Source: Sabellastarte sp. h YS-2021 (taxonomy: Eukaryota; Annelida; Polychaeta; Sabellida; Sabellidae). Taken from it: a DNA stretch of 64,000 nucleotides. The notes beneath the pieces are model-generated. The model saw nothing but the letters and a program-made list of their open reading frames with translations, was not told the origin of the DNA and made no database searches. The DNA lies in the NCBI GenBank assembly GCA_964017235.1, contig OZ024927.1:21533160-21597159 (forward strand). Reading direction: 5' to 3'. Positions 1 through 10,889 of this stretch are shown piece by piece (positions within the stretch are counted from its first letter, which is position 1; the number at the start of each line of letters is the position of its first letter). The position numbers and the translations under genes were made by a program.

Positions 1-1148
1 ATCTAGCAAGATTTTGATTATCATATAAATTGTCATATTGATCATATTTATCCCAATCTCAATTTTATCTCAACTTGCAATAATATTTGGAAAATAACTG
101 TTACCTCAGAATGAGTGCCATTTAGTATTGCGACATAATAGCTTTGGCAACATTTATTTTCTAAATTTTATTGTAACTTCAGACAAAACTCAACTGAGAT
201 TGGACAAGATTTAAAATCTTTCAAGAATTTGATTCCTATGTGAAATTTCAATTAGCTCTCAGTTTGGTACCTGTGGTCCTTGAATCTTAGGTCACACGGT
301 TTGGTTGTTTCTGTACACATATTTGCCTTTCTGCTAACGACCTTGCCCTTAAGCCTTCAATTAAAGAGACTTCGTATCTGGCTAATACACGTTGAAGAAC
401 GAGTCATCCCATGTATCCATCCCGCACCCACTTCACCCCTTCAGTGTGTGTATCTTAATAAACTTGTGAGAGGTGGCAGAAGGATTCTTAAAAAGCTGTC
501 CCAAATGGAAAATATATACTGAGCTGTAAAAATACACCCTGAAGTTGTCTTACCCAAATGCAAATCCCACTGAATGCAAACTACCCATCTTTGAAGTGGG
601 TCGAATGTGGTTGAACTACAATTGAAGGTAGATGAGCCCAATTGGTTGTGAACCCAGTAAGGAAAAATGTGACCTAGGTATTACACAGTATACTGTGAGA
701 ATAAGACAAAGAAAAATGACAAATATATATATATATATTCATTATTTACCCTTCCATAACAGTGTAGTGAATATGCATATGCTTATACATTACATATAGC
801 AATAAGGCATGTATTTACAAGTGACTGAATCACAACATACATCACCATTATGAACCTGTAACGAGATACAACTTTAGAACTCATGTGCATGTATAAATTT
901 TTATCTTAAAGTCAAAGTAAAAGTCACAACAATGAGTGCAATGTATATCTAATCCCAAATTGATAATTTATCAGCAAAAGTGATTTAATTTTATAAAAAT
1001 GTATGATTTGTTTATTGTATGAATTAAGACTATCTTTTTACATTCCTATCATCTGAAATTGGTATAAAACTAATTCAATTAGTATCTTTACACCTTTTCT
1101 AAGAAAATAAAAAGATGCATGGAAAAACAAACCAGATTTTTTATTATT
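1..1148. other. AT-rich non-coding stretch
   Basis: No convincing coding region. Short open frames at 280-522 and 441-641 overlap on opposite strands and resemble no family I know. There is a short AT dinucleotide run near 723-738. It may be flanking DNA downstream of the minus-strand gene whose exon ends at 2151. Confidence 0.6.
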
Positions 1149-1177
1149 TGACGTCACACCCGAAGTTATTGACGTCA
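1149..1177. promoter_or_regulatory. Two perfect CRE-like palindromes
   Basis: TGACGTCA occurs at 1149-1156 and again at 1170-1177, 21 bp apart start to start, about two helical turns. This 8-mer is the consensus site of CREB/ATF bZIP factors. The context is AT-rich, which makes two perfect copies this close unlikely by chance. They lie about 1 kb beyond the stop codon of the minus-strand exon. Function is inferred from the motif only. Confidence 0.4.
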
Positions 1178-1894
1178 TATACCAATACACAAACACACAC
1201 ATGACATTTTATAGTAAGGCACCATTCAGGTAATTTAAGATACCCAGTGGCAAATTACAATAAGCTTAAGCAATTCCTGTGAAAAACAGAGGGAAGTTTC
1301 TTATTAACAGGCATTCGCAGATATGCCATTTTGTTGTCAAAGACACGTCAACAGTAATATAAAATGTAACTCTATTAAAAGTATAATAACTGAACTTTTT
1401 TGGCAGAATATGATACTTCCCAGGGAGATTAAAAAGTGATTGGCAACCATTCAAAATAGAACAGTTACACAGTTGAAACAATGACATGAACACATAGAGG
1501 TCATTGCAGGTATATTTTTAACTCATGTAGGTATAATATTAGCTCTTACAAGTGTATTTGTAACAAAACACATCCCAACATACATATACTTGGAGGACAA
1601 TGGTCAAAACAATAGTTTTACATACATTTACCTAGCTGGGGTTATATCAGGACGGTGGCTCTCACATAGGGTATAATACGAATTGGAGCTGAAGACCAGA
1701 GCAGTGAAAGACATGTTGACTTAAGTTTCAGTTTAACCCTGCCAAGAGCCAGTCAAAAAGGGAACTTAAGTCTTCTAAAGAAATTCAGATATGCATGCGT
1801 TGCTTGCATCTCTTCAATATTATTGGTCAAAATATGGCTTTCATTTGCCTACATCACAGCCTCTGTTGTCCACACAGTTTTGAAAAATTAATTT
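1178..1894. other. Non-coding stretch
   Basis: No supported gene. An open frame at 1266-1493 (-) lacks recognisable domains. Part of this may be distal 3' flank of the gene at 2151-2848. Confidence 0.5.
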
Positions 1895-1909
1895 TTTATT
1901 GATTTTATT
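1895..1909 (-). promoter_or_regulatory. Candidate poly(A) signals of the 2151-2848 gene
   Basis: TTTATT at 1895-1900 and 1904-1909 reads AATAAA twice on the minus strand, about 240-255 nt downstream of the stop codon at 2151. That is a plausible 3' UTR length. AT-rich DNA gives such hexamers by chance. Confidence 0.35.
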
Positions 1910-2150
1910 GACTTAGTAAATAGAAGTTGACTGGGCTGACTGCACCTCTCTTATCATATAACACAGTTTTTATACTTTGCAAACTAAAAAGGTGACAGTT
2001 GTGGTGTTATTTATGCAAATTTTAGCATTGCTTAAAGATAGCTTGTCTAAACTATACTCTCAGGTCCTATATGAATCAGGCTCCTGGTTTATCTCAGTTT
2101 TCTGAAACTTTATTACGACAGCAAGTCATAACTGCTTATTGCCATAGGCT

Positions 2151-2848
2151 TCAGTTTGTGTCCATACCATCATTCCAAGGTTCACCCAAGTCATCATTCA
2201 AGCCATCAAACTCTGAAAATTCATATCCTCGGTTGGCTTCCATCCATACTTTACACTTATCAATTGCAGTCACCTTGGCCATTTCTTGAATGGCATCTTG
2301 GTTCCAGTTCACGCTTGGTTCATCAGCATTCACCACTTCAACCATTTCTAGAGTCCCTTCTAACTTGCCTCCTCTTAATGGTTTCCTCGCTTGCTTATCC
2401 CATCGAAATTTCTCATCCGTGATGTCTCGCATCATTCTGGCTGATGCACTACGTGCATAGATCTCTGAAAAACTATAGCAAGATTTGTCGGTAAGTCTTG
2501 AAGAAGGGCAGACAGATGGAGCCACTGGAGCTGGAGGCTGTGAACCAGTGCTACCATCACAGTAAGATCGTCTTTTCTGATCGGAAGAAGTTGTTACGCT
2601 ATCAACGTCACAGTAGCTAGTACTGATAAGGTTGTCACATGCCTCGTTGTTATCTCTAAAACCTAGGAGAGAGTCTCCACGAGCCAACTGCATGGCCAGC
2701 TGTCCTTCTGCTGACAGTCGGTCTGAGAATTTACGAGGGACCTTTTTCTTCTTTCTTCTCTTGTTTTCTGTGTAGCTATGCCTGAATACTTCCTCAGAAC
2801 TTAATCCAAATGGTGTTTCTGGAATTCGGGACATCATCCCACGTTTAC
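2151..2848 (-). CDS. Terminal exon of an unrecognised host protein
   Basis: The best candidate for a host gene. The frame ends in TGA at 2151-2153 and encodes about 230 residues of well-mixed composition, unlike the low-complexity frames nearby. The 5' side looks like a splice acceptor: on the minus strand a T-rich tract ends in TTTTTACAG at 2849-2850, so the exon would start at 2848. An in-frame ATGATG lies just inside it, so this could be the last exon or a first coding exon with an untranslated part. Visible parts are a basic cluster KRRKKKKVPRK that could be a nuclear localisation signal, a Ser/Pro-rich middle, and an acidic Trp-containing C-terminus ending EPWNDGMDTN. I see no signal peptide or membrane segment. 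I do not recognise the family and assign no function. Any upstream exons would lie at higher coordinates; none was identified. Confidence 0.65.
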
Positions 2849-2870
2849 CTGTAAAAATAACAAGAATCAT

Positions 2871-4051
2871 TTATACCTTGGTGCTAAAGCTGTCAATTTG
2901 ATTGGGTGAAATGAGATCACCTGACTCTTAGGCTGAACAATGACACCCCACAGGGCCTGATGACATCTATGACCCCCCTCTCTTATGTGACATCTTATAT
3001 TACATTTTCCTTTTGCAACATATGTACAGTTGCAAGGGAATTAATAAGTATGATCTTCATTTCATTTAACCTCTTTTTATTTGCTTTCCTTTTAAAATCT
3101 AATAATTCCTTCAGACTTGATTATTTTGGTGTAAGTGGACATAATTCAATGAATGAGTTTTAAACTCTCCTTTCGTACTTTGTCACAATAGTTATATATG
3201 AAAACCTCGGAAAATTTTGATTGACAGGTACAATCTCAGCTATCCAATTTTCTTTCAGGTAAAATTTAGTTTGGCAATCTCATTAGAGCTTTAACAAAAA
3301 GTCGCCTGAGAAGTTAATGCTAAATTTCAGACAAAACTAGTATTATTTTGAATTATACACTTTCACATTTTGTGAATCAGTTCCCTATACGCAGAAGCTA
3401 TAAAGATCATATACTCAAAGTGATTAGCAAAATAAATTGACTGTACAAAGTCAGAAGTTTTAGTTTATAAATCTACTAGTATACCTTCACAACATAGATT
3501 CCATAGAAAGACTTGAATCAGTGGTTTCATCAAGGAGAAGACTTTTGACATATTTATGTGATCTAAACTAAGCACACAAAAGTGTATAAAACTAAAGCAT
3601 TTTTTTTTCAATTTACAAATATTTTATTGTATAACTAAAATCTAGAAAGGTATTCCTTTGGCGGAGAGAAACAATCTTGGCATTTAGTTACTTGGCTCTG
3701 ACACTTGTGATTGTAGGTTTGAACCCAACTCGTGAAAACATGTGAAATTCATTAGAAGCCTGTACAGATATGTTAATCTTTGAAAGTGACATAAAACACC
3801 AATTTTGATTCAATACAATCTGGAATATTAACAAAATATTTATATTGTGACATATAAATTGTATATATATTGAAATAAGTATGCATACCTTTTGAAAACA
3901 TTGTGTATATTCCTTAAATAAATCACAGATATTACACAGAATAGATATCCATTAACTGTGACACCAGTACGTTGGAACAGTAGTTGTGTAATGAACTATC
4001 CCCAAATGTTTTAACACCGAATACACAAACATAGATATTAATGTATGTGTA
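2871..4051. other. AT-rich non-coding stretch
   Basis: No gene or clear repeat boundary seen. It may be intron or upstream flank of the minus-strand gene. A poly-T run starts near 3601. Confidence 0.5.
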
Positions 4052-4235
4052 GCCATGCTTTAGGCTCCGATTTAAACCAACAGCCTTTGAAATAATCTAT
4101 GTAAAAATGGTATTCATAAGTAAATCTAGCATGTTAGGATATATAAGCCCATCAGACTAATACAAGTAATAATGCGCTACGCAGCTTAATAAAGCATCTT
4201 CTTAATTGCATAGAAACTGCAGCCTTAAGTAAGGC
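4052..4235. mobile_element. MITE family C, divergent copy
   Basis: The ends are imperfect inverted repeats, GCCATGCTTTAGGCTC on the left and GCCTTAAGTAAGGC on the right, flanked on both sides by TA. The same ends bound the copies at 20187-20411 and 26145-26370. TA duplication and short TIRs suggest a Tc1/mariner-type non-autonomous element. No coding capacity. Confidence 0.5.
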
Positions 4236-4950
4236 TAATATACTATCTGATCTCACCTGCTTGATCAATGGAAGGGGATTTTAGTTCCCGTTGATGCAGT
4301 GACAATATATTCAATGAATAAATAAGCATTAACATTTATATGATATAAGCTCATAATTTTCTAAAATCAATGATATTTCCAGAAGACAGATCTATCACAG
4401 CCTCTAATAGCCTGTTTAGAATATATGTATAATTATATTTTCATTTGATAAAGAATTAATGATGTGTACAGTGGTTTCCCAAAGTGAAATGATAAGATCT
4501 TTTATTAAGATTTACAGAAGAGTAGAAGAGCCACACTTACTTTTTAAAACTTTCTAATTACAGAGTTATTATCGTGACATTTTTTTTGTATTTAATACTT
4601 GTTATTTAGAATAATCTTTATTTATCGAGATTATGAAATGGTAATTCAATATAACTATCTCTTTACTTAGACTTATATTGTTGATAATTATTTATAGCCG
4701 ATTATGCATTTTTCAATTCGGCTCACCACCATGCTCACACAAATGTCATATTGCTCAATAACATTGTTTAATAATAGATGTTGTGAATGAAAATAAAAGC
4801 CAAATATGTTATCATAATACTTGTAGTTTTAAGTACCCTCCAATTGGACTGATTGCCCACTACTTATCTTTATAGATTATTCTGGGCTAACGAGAAAGAA
4901 AGTAAAAAAATCTAGTTTGTTATATATTTGTTCATCAGATTAACAAGTTG
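4236..4950. other. AT-rich non-coding stretch
   Basis: Nothing recognisable on either strand. Confidence 0.5.
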
Positions 4951-5185
4951 ACACCTGATGATGTTCGTTCTGCCCCGACTCTTGCCTGTTTCAGGAAAAA
5001 GCTAAAATCTTATCTCTCCAAAAAGGCTTTCCCACCTTAATATATAACCTACCCGGCAATTCTGTGGCACTGACTTGGCTATGTCTATGGAATGAAGATT
5101 ATTTAAATTGGTTCTGATGTCGAGCCTTAGAGTTTGATTTGCCAGAGATTAAGCTCTATAAACACACAGAATAGAATTTAGTTAG
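4951..5185 (+). mobile_element. LINE 3' end (CR1/L2-like), truncated
   Basis: The plus strand encodes a short stretch of the conserved tail of non-LTR retrotransposon ORF2, TPDDVRSAPTLACFRKKLKS, running to a stop after SKKAFPP. It is followed by a 3' UTR ending in the pattern agattaagctctataaa and a GAATAG-rich tail. The same tail architecture recurs at 15945, 18046 (-), 27985 (-), 48025 (-) and 50965 (-). Only the last part of the protein remains, so it is a dead 5'-truncated copy. Confidence 0.7.
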
Positions 5186-5616
5186 AATAGAGTTAGTAAG
5201 TCAGTAAATGGATAGGGTCTCTTATTGTGTTTGTAAGTAAACAATTAGAAAAATGAAACTTTGTAATGTGACCCTGATGGTCCTTTGTAGCATATATATC
5301 GCACAAACAGCAATATCCTGAAATCTTTTTGTCAGGTTAATTTTTGGTGCTGTGTCTTAGATTAAAGACAACATGTCAAACAGAACAATCCACTCAATAA
5401 CAAATAAAAAACTACATCAGCATAAATAGAGTAAACATTGTGAGATTACCACCATTTCATAATTAACCATGTATATGTGAAACTTTTAGTTTTAGCCAGG
5501 ATAAAAAAAATTGTAGAATCATATTTTGTTTTTAAAATTTGTAAAGAAAGAATATTTTAGACACAGTTTCAATTCATCAATAATCCCTAATAATGTACAG
5601 ATCTACAATCATCAGC

Positions 5617-5860
5617 CACCATAGCCTAATGGGTAAGACACATGTGTAAGAACACGGAGGACTTGGGTTCAGTTCTAGATACAGGCAGATTCAAAATGCC
5701 TCGGATGATCATTTAAGCTGCCGGTCCTGTGTCATTGGGTCTTATCCCCAGTTACAGGCTAAAGAACCTTGTTTCATAGGTTGTCATCCCTGAGACCCTG
5801 TCGTTGAGTATGGGCCTCTCAGTCATTTGAGAGATTGGGCTGTACTAGTGCAGTGAGTAT
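5617..5860 (+). repeat. SINE family E (tRNA-derived)
   Basis: The head resembles a tRNA gene, with A-box-like TAGCCTAATGGGTA and B-box-like GGGTTCAGTTC. A shared body follows (tcttatccccagttacaggc, then aaagaacct). Other copies are at 14260-14414 (-), 19540-19858 (-), 22540-22828 (-), 24698-24945 (+) and 36971-37160 (+). The shared non-tRNA body argues for a dispersed SINE and not a functional tRNA. Confidence 0.65.
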
Positions 5861-5925
5861 TTGATAAATAAGACTTCGAGTTCATTTGTAAATGAGATAT
5901 TGCCCTGAGTATAAGTATACAGTGC

Positions 5926-6160
5926 AACATATACGATAGATATTTGAACTGCTCATACCCTTTCATGTTTTAAAAGGCGACTTAAAACCTATCTATTTTA
6001 TGAAAGTCTTTTCTCCCTAGTTTTTCGACTACCAAACACCGATGGTCTCCCTGGAAACGATCCAAGTGACGTCTCGTGACTTTTTACTTATGCATTATAT
6101 TTTGGTTGGTGTGCCTTTGAACCAGCCAGCTTGGGGATTAAGCGCTTGGATATTTGATAC
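5926..6160 (+). mobile_element. LINE ORF2 C-terminal fragment
   Basis: In one plus frame from about 5949 the sequence reads TAHTLSCFKRRLKTYLFYES, the typical S..F+..LKTYLF motif at the end of CR1/L2/Rex-type ORF2 proteins. The 3' UTR differs from the family at 4951 (gggattaagcgcttggatat), so this is another subfamily. It is truncated. Confidence 0.55.
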
Positions 6161-6254
6161 CTGACATTTTGTGAGTGAACAAAATATTCCACTTGTTTAA
6201 ACGGGAAAATGGTATTTACTAAAAATCCGTTTTGGCTTCTTGTTGACAGACTTT

Positions 6255-6488
6255 TGTCATATTTTAAGAGTATTACTGTATTCAGATATATTTCAGTCAT
6301 GAACAGACAACAGTTATCATTGTGTGTCTAATATGACATAAAAAGATTCATTTCACACACTGAGTTTAAACTAACACAAGAAACAATAAAAAGCTGTTTA
6401 TGGTCAATAACTCATGCCAAAAGGGCTGATCTTAGACACTTAAACACTGAACCAAAGCCTCAAATCGTGTTCCAACCTCTTTACACTT
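6255..6488. repeat. Dispersed repeat J, copy 1
   Basis: Clearly similar to 6975-7193 in the same orientation. Shared blocks include ctgtttatggtcaataa, agggctgatctt and ttccaacctctt. MITE H lies immediately after this copy. No coding capacity. Confidence 0.55.
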
Positions 6489-6489
6489 A

Positions 6490-6672
6490 GACTTTCCTCG
6501 AGTCCTTTTGTCTAAGGTATTATAAGAGGACTGTATGGCTTTTAAATCAGAATTTTGGGCTGACAAAAGTGTATTTCATCACAGTAGGTTTCCTACTCAT
6601 CAGATGGATTCATGATGATTCCATGTACGTCAGATTTGGTGGAATAAGAAATACAAAGACTTGAAGGAAGTC
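6490..6672. mobile_element. MITE family H
   Basis: A TIR element of about 183 bp. The left end GACTTTCCTCGAGTCCTTTT pairs with the inverted right end (TACAAAGACTTGAAGGAAGTC), flanked by TA on both sides. Related copies are at 9951-10132 and, interrupted, 31230-32147. No transposase; Tc1/mariner-like by its TA target. Confidence 0.6.
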
Positions 6673-6974
6673 TACTTCACATTCAGTTGATAGTTTATGG
6701 TTATAATAGTTAAGTTAAACTTTTACAGTCATGACTTCACTTTCTGACCGCCTGATGATGTTACCTGGAGCAAAATCTTATTGGTGGAACATATTTTTAG
6801 TTTGGAGCATAAGTAATGGCAATAGTATATTCTCATTCTAATTTATAAACGTGTTTAAAACCTTTGCAAATGAGTATTCCTGTAGTGAATAGCTAACAAT
6901 GGATAGTCCTTGACATGACAGTTGAGAAATAAAGTACAATAAAATATCCTTCATATTTTCAAATATCTGATGGT

Positions 6975-7193
6975 ACACATTTTAAAGATATTACTGTAAT
7001 CAGATATGTCACTCGTGAACATATAAAAATCAAATTGTTTGTCTGATATGACACATGCCTGATTCAATTCACACACACAAGGCACAATAAAAATCTGTTT
7101 ATGGTCAATAATTCAAGCCTAAAGGGCTGATCTTGGAAAATTGAAGACTGAACCAAAAACCTCAAACCTTATTCCAACCTCTTCAAACTCAGT
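6975..7193. repeat. Dispersed repeat J, copy 2
   Basis: Second, diverged direct copy of the repeat at 6255-6488 without the MITE H neighbour. It may be a local duplication or two insertions of one family. Confidence 0.55.
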
Positions 7194-7825
7194 ACATAAT
7201 TTATGGTCATACATTAAAACTACTTATACTATTAATATTTTAAATGATATCATATTAATATTAGAACTGCATGTTTGAATTGGATTTATTTTTTAATTTA
7301 CAAAATAAAGAGTGTTCAACAGTTTTTGGCTGATCCAGTAATCAACAATATGTAACTAATTAAACAATCACTGAATGATCATATTTAGGGTTGGCATTGT
7401 TTCTACATGCTTGACAGATTTCAGTTTATTATTTTTGAGGTGTATACTTTTATGTAAATATGACAACATGGTTTAAGGAGCCATTTAATTACTTTAAAGA
7501 AGAGGTAAATTGTGTCCTATAGATAACATTTATAGTATTGATGGTTGGTGTATAAATGATCTTACTTAAAAAACAGTATTAGATGTGTTCTGAAAGCCAC
7601 AGATTCGTTAATCTGTATATGGACCTTAAATCGCGATAGGACCTTAACAGACATCTTGTATTGTGATGTTTTATACCAATGTATTTGATTGAATAAAGAA
7701 TGTATGTGTTTAACATATATGTGATCAAAATTATAAATGGCTGCTTTAATTTTGTTATCTAGCACTTTGGTCCAACAATAATTAAACTGAGCCCATAGTT
7801 GCCGAAAGAATGTACATAACGTATA
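7194..7825. other. AT-rich non-coding stretch
   Basis: No gene. An open frame at 7562-7924 (-) runs into MITE D sequence and is not considered real. Confidence 0.5.
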
Positions 7826-8100
7826 CCCTTTTCGCACAACAGGAGTGTTGTGAAATGTTCCTTTCCTTGGATCACAGTCTGAAGTCCGTTTGCGACCTTG
7901 TGAGTCAGTGGCCCACTGTTCCAATCCTTATGTGTCCCTCGGAAGTTTCGAAATGTATGAAATTTCCATCTGGTACCGTTGGCAGGCACAGACAATTTGG
8001 TGTATGCGCATATGGATTTTTTACTAAAGTGTGGTCCACGGTGTACATAAGGTTGTGATTCGGTCATCTTTCGGTGTAATATGGCGACATAAGGTGAATT
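7826..8100. mobile_element. MITE family D, partial copy
   Basis: Shares ordered blocks with the fuller copies at 8481-9006, 19921-20506, 33450-35670 and 37172-37600: a cgaccttgtga block, aaatttcc, ggtaccgt, gtggtccacggtgta and cggtcatctttcggtgtaat. The TIR ends are not clear here, so the copy is truncated or decayed. Confidence 0.5.
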
Positions 8101-8104
8101 AAGG

Positions 8105-8346
8105 TATTGGTCGTTTCACCACTTGATCGTCCGGTGGCTACCAAAAGGAAGTGGAGGTTCACGACAGGTAGTTGGAAGGGCAGAGAAAACCAGTACATTC
8201 AGTTCGTCATGGTTCTGTACTGTAAACTGCCGACCAACGGCAAGCAACTACCAGCTTTCCCACTTGAGGCCGTTCCGGGAACCGAACCCCGGCCTCAGAG
8301 GTGGGAGGCGAGGGTGTTACCACTCTGCCACAGTGGCCCCTCATAA
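8105..8346 (-). repeat. SINE family F (tRNA-derived)
   Basis: On the minus strand it starts with a tRNA-like head: A-box-like TGGCAGAGTGGTAACA and a near-perfect B-box GGGTTCGGTTCCC. A body containing agctggtagttgcttgcc and ttggtcggcagt follows. The body recurs at 36483-36664 (+), partly at 33165-33270 (+), and at 48660-48775 (-). Small open frames across it (8107-8350) are incidental. Confidence 0.65.
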
Positions 8347-8458
8347 ATGAATTTGAATATAAAATATTTGTAGACCTTTAGTTGACATTAAGGACAATTT
8401 CCAACTTTCATGCTACATTTTCAACCAGGCTTATTATGCCATAGTGTGAGAAATGTGA

Positions 8459-8474
8459 GGGGGGGGGGGGGGGG
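8459..8474. repeat. Poly-G run (16 G)
   Basis: An unbroken run of 16 G just before the left end of MITE D at 8481. Its length should be treated as uncertain because homopolymers are error-prone. Confidence 0.8.
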
Positions 8475-8480
8475 TTACTA

Positions 8481-9006
8481 CCCCATTCATAATACAGGTA
8501 GTTTCCCCCCATAGTAGTCCACGTTTAGTAAAATGTCCCTGTCCTTCAACTATAGTTTGAAATCTGTATGCGACCCGGTGACACAATGGCAAAACATCCA
8601 TTACCTTGTGCATCCTAAGGAATTTTAAATATGTTTAAATTCTCTGTCTATGAATTTTGAACTGTGGGCATGCACAGATGAATGCGAGCATGCGTAGATG
8701 AATTTCTTGCTACGTTAACTGAAGGTGTAGTCAATGGTGTAAGGTTGTGACTCCGTCATCTTTCGGTGTAATACAGTGAGTGAAGGTAAATGGAGTTCTT
8801 ACCACTGTGTCACATGGTCACATGCAAACCTCGGAAGGTAGCTGAAGGGCAGGAGCTTTTTGCCCAATGCCTGTAACTGTGAATTATACTGCCTGTTGTG
8901 TGAATGTTACACCAGATCTCAGAGGATATGAGGCATCCTTGGAGGCGGTTCTGCCACCTTGGAAAAGCTGTAACTGCAGGATGTACCAACTGTAGTGTGA
9001 TTGGGG
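8481..9006. mobile_element. MITE family D, full-length copy
   Basis: About 526 bp with terminal inverted repeats: left CCCCATTCATAATACAGGTA, right CTGTAGTGTGATTGGGG inverted. The interior matches the other D copies block by block. It encodes no protein. Superfamily is uncertain because target-site duplications are not clear. A 52-bp minisatellite starts about 55 bp beyond its right end. Confidence 0.6.
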
Positions 9007-9060
9007 CATTAATGACAACTCGGCATACACAGGTGATGATGTTACGTCTTTTGATGTTAC

Positions 9061-9371
9061 GGCATTTTATATCGGCAATTTATATTCGTCATGTGTTGTT
9101 ATTATACTATTCGGCACTTTACATCGGCAATTTATATTCGTCATGTGTTGTTATTATACTATTCGGCACTTTACATCGGCAATTTATATTCGTCATGTGT
9201 TGTTATTATACTATTCGGCACTTTACATCAGCAATTTATATTTGTCATGTGTTGTTATTATACTATTCGGCACTTTACATCGGCAATTTATATTCGTCAT
9301 GTGTTGTTATTATACTATTCGGCACTTTACATCGGCAGTTTATATTCGTCATGTGTTGTTATTATACTATT
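9061..9371. repeat. 52-bp minisatellite, six units
   Basis: Units begin with cggcaatttatattcgtcat at 9073, 9125, 9177, 9229, 9281 and 9333 and are almost identical; the 9229 unit has CAGC for CGGC and tttgtc for ttcgtc. Because 52 is not a multiple of three, the same hydrophobic peptide appears in all three plus frames (open frames at 8904, 9091 and 9143). That pattern shows they are by-products of the repeat. Confidence 0.9.
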
Positions 9372-9950
9372 TGAAACTATATTCTGACAATTATCAATTA
9401 TTTAAAAATACAGAAGACTGGGTGCTGATTGAAATCAAGCATCTGTTATAGGCCTGTCATTTGTAATCCTGCCTCCCAATTGAAAAAAAATAAAACCCAT
9501 TCACAATCCATGGGTGCAGCTTATGATAGGTTTTCAACTATATTCCTGATAGCTTTCAAATTGATGCCTTTGATTAGTTCAAGAAGTCTTTCAATAGGCT
9601 CCAGAAAAGATTACGATAGTTTTTCAATCCTTCCAATTGGTTTACGAAACCTTAAAGATTGATTTCAGATGAAAAAGATTGCTTGCAAATTTTAAGAGCA
9701 CCGTAAGAGCAATAAAATTACTTTATGAACAGTTTGTGATGAGTTTGGGTTCCCAAGTGTAGGATCTGATAACAGTTAAAGATTTTCCCTCAATTTCTGC
9801 ACACATTTTAATACCACGCAAAAAACTAAAGTAAAAACTAAAATTAAAGTAATATTCGCTCAGATCTACTGAATCAACCCTCCTTCAGTTATTTTCATGA
9901 TTAATTATTTTGTGTCAGAAGGAAATATTATGAGCTCCAATTTGAGCCTA

Positions 9951-10132
9951 GACTTTTGTCCTTTTGTCTAAGGTATTATATGAGGACTGGACGACTTTTT
10001 TTACCAGAATGTGGTGCTGACATATTTGTATTTCTCTAGACAGAAGCTTTTTTTACTCATTAAGTGGGTTCATAATGATTTCATGTATGCCAGATTTGCT
10101 GGAATGAGAAATACAAAGACTTGGAGCCAGTC
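9951..10132. mobile_element. MITE family H, second copy
   Basis: About 182 bp, flanked by TA on both sides, ends GACTTTTGTCC and GGAGCCAGTC. The interior is collinear with the copy at 6490 (gtctaaggtattat, gaggactg, gattccatgta-like, gaaatacaaagactt). Non-coding. Confidence 0.6.
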
Positions 10133-10289
10133 TAATTTGAGCCTAAAGTTTATGGGCAATTTTCTAGTCTTGGGTTGAGAATCTATATGTGTGCATTATG
10201 AAAACTTTGGTTATTCTGATGAGAAAAGTGGGTGTACATACAAGAGGACTTATAACGACAGTGAAGTGATACCTCGAGCTGCTGTATTA

Positions 10290-10480
10290 TTCTAATTCTA
10301 ACTCTAATAGTCCATTTATAGCACTTAATCGTCATCAGAGATCCCGATTGTTAAATAAAAAACAATGCAGGGATCGGCACCAAGTGGAAAGACGGAGACA
10401 AGGCCAAGAAAACTAGGGTGGGTATACTTTTGCTTTTGTTGTCACAGAATTGTAATCTCTACTCAATAGTTTACTCTCAC
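10290..10480 (-). mobile_element. LINE 3' tail, decayed
   Basis: It carries the tail seen in other minus-strand LINE ends here: a (ATTCTA)-like microsatellite, then tttatagcacttaatc. The coding part is not readable. An AAC triplet run lies within it at about 10508-10528. Confidence 0.4.
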
Positions 10481-10889
10481 TGATCAACAGATTAATTTTG
10501 ATATTTTGACAACAACAACAACAACAAAGGTTGACCCTAAATATTGGGACACATAAAAAACTGGGTAATAATATTGTTTTACTTCCTCCTGGCATCTCTT
10601 ATCATGGATAATTAGTATTTTTATAAAGTATTTATATAAGTATTTTTATGGAGATTCTGCTAAGTTTTGGTTGCCTAGAAAGTCATGTAGAAATGGTGAA
10701 ATCTCGATTTACAAATTTTACTTGTTATTTTCACTGGTGACCCTATATAGGTCATTGGGTAATATATGTATAGTACTATAATGTCATCTTCTATCGAAAT
10801 TATGTATATTTTATTATGTCCTCATGTAATACTTTATCACGTCTTTACAATAATTTTAGTAGAAATTAGCTTTTTTTAATCCCTTTGCT

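Noticed and set aside
7562-8067. Minus-strand frames of 102-120 residues
   Set aside because: They coincide with a MITE D fragment; related MITE D copies do not preserve the frame.
8280-8346. tRNA gene on the minus strand
   Set aside because: A- and B-boxes are good, but the body is shared with other SINE F copies.
8904-9451. Three overlapping plus-strand frames encoding the same Tyr/Leu-rich peptide
   Set aside because: The 52-bp repeat shifts frame at each unit, so the same peptide appears in every frame; a by-product.
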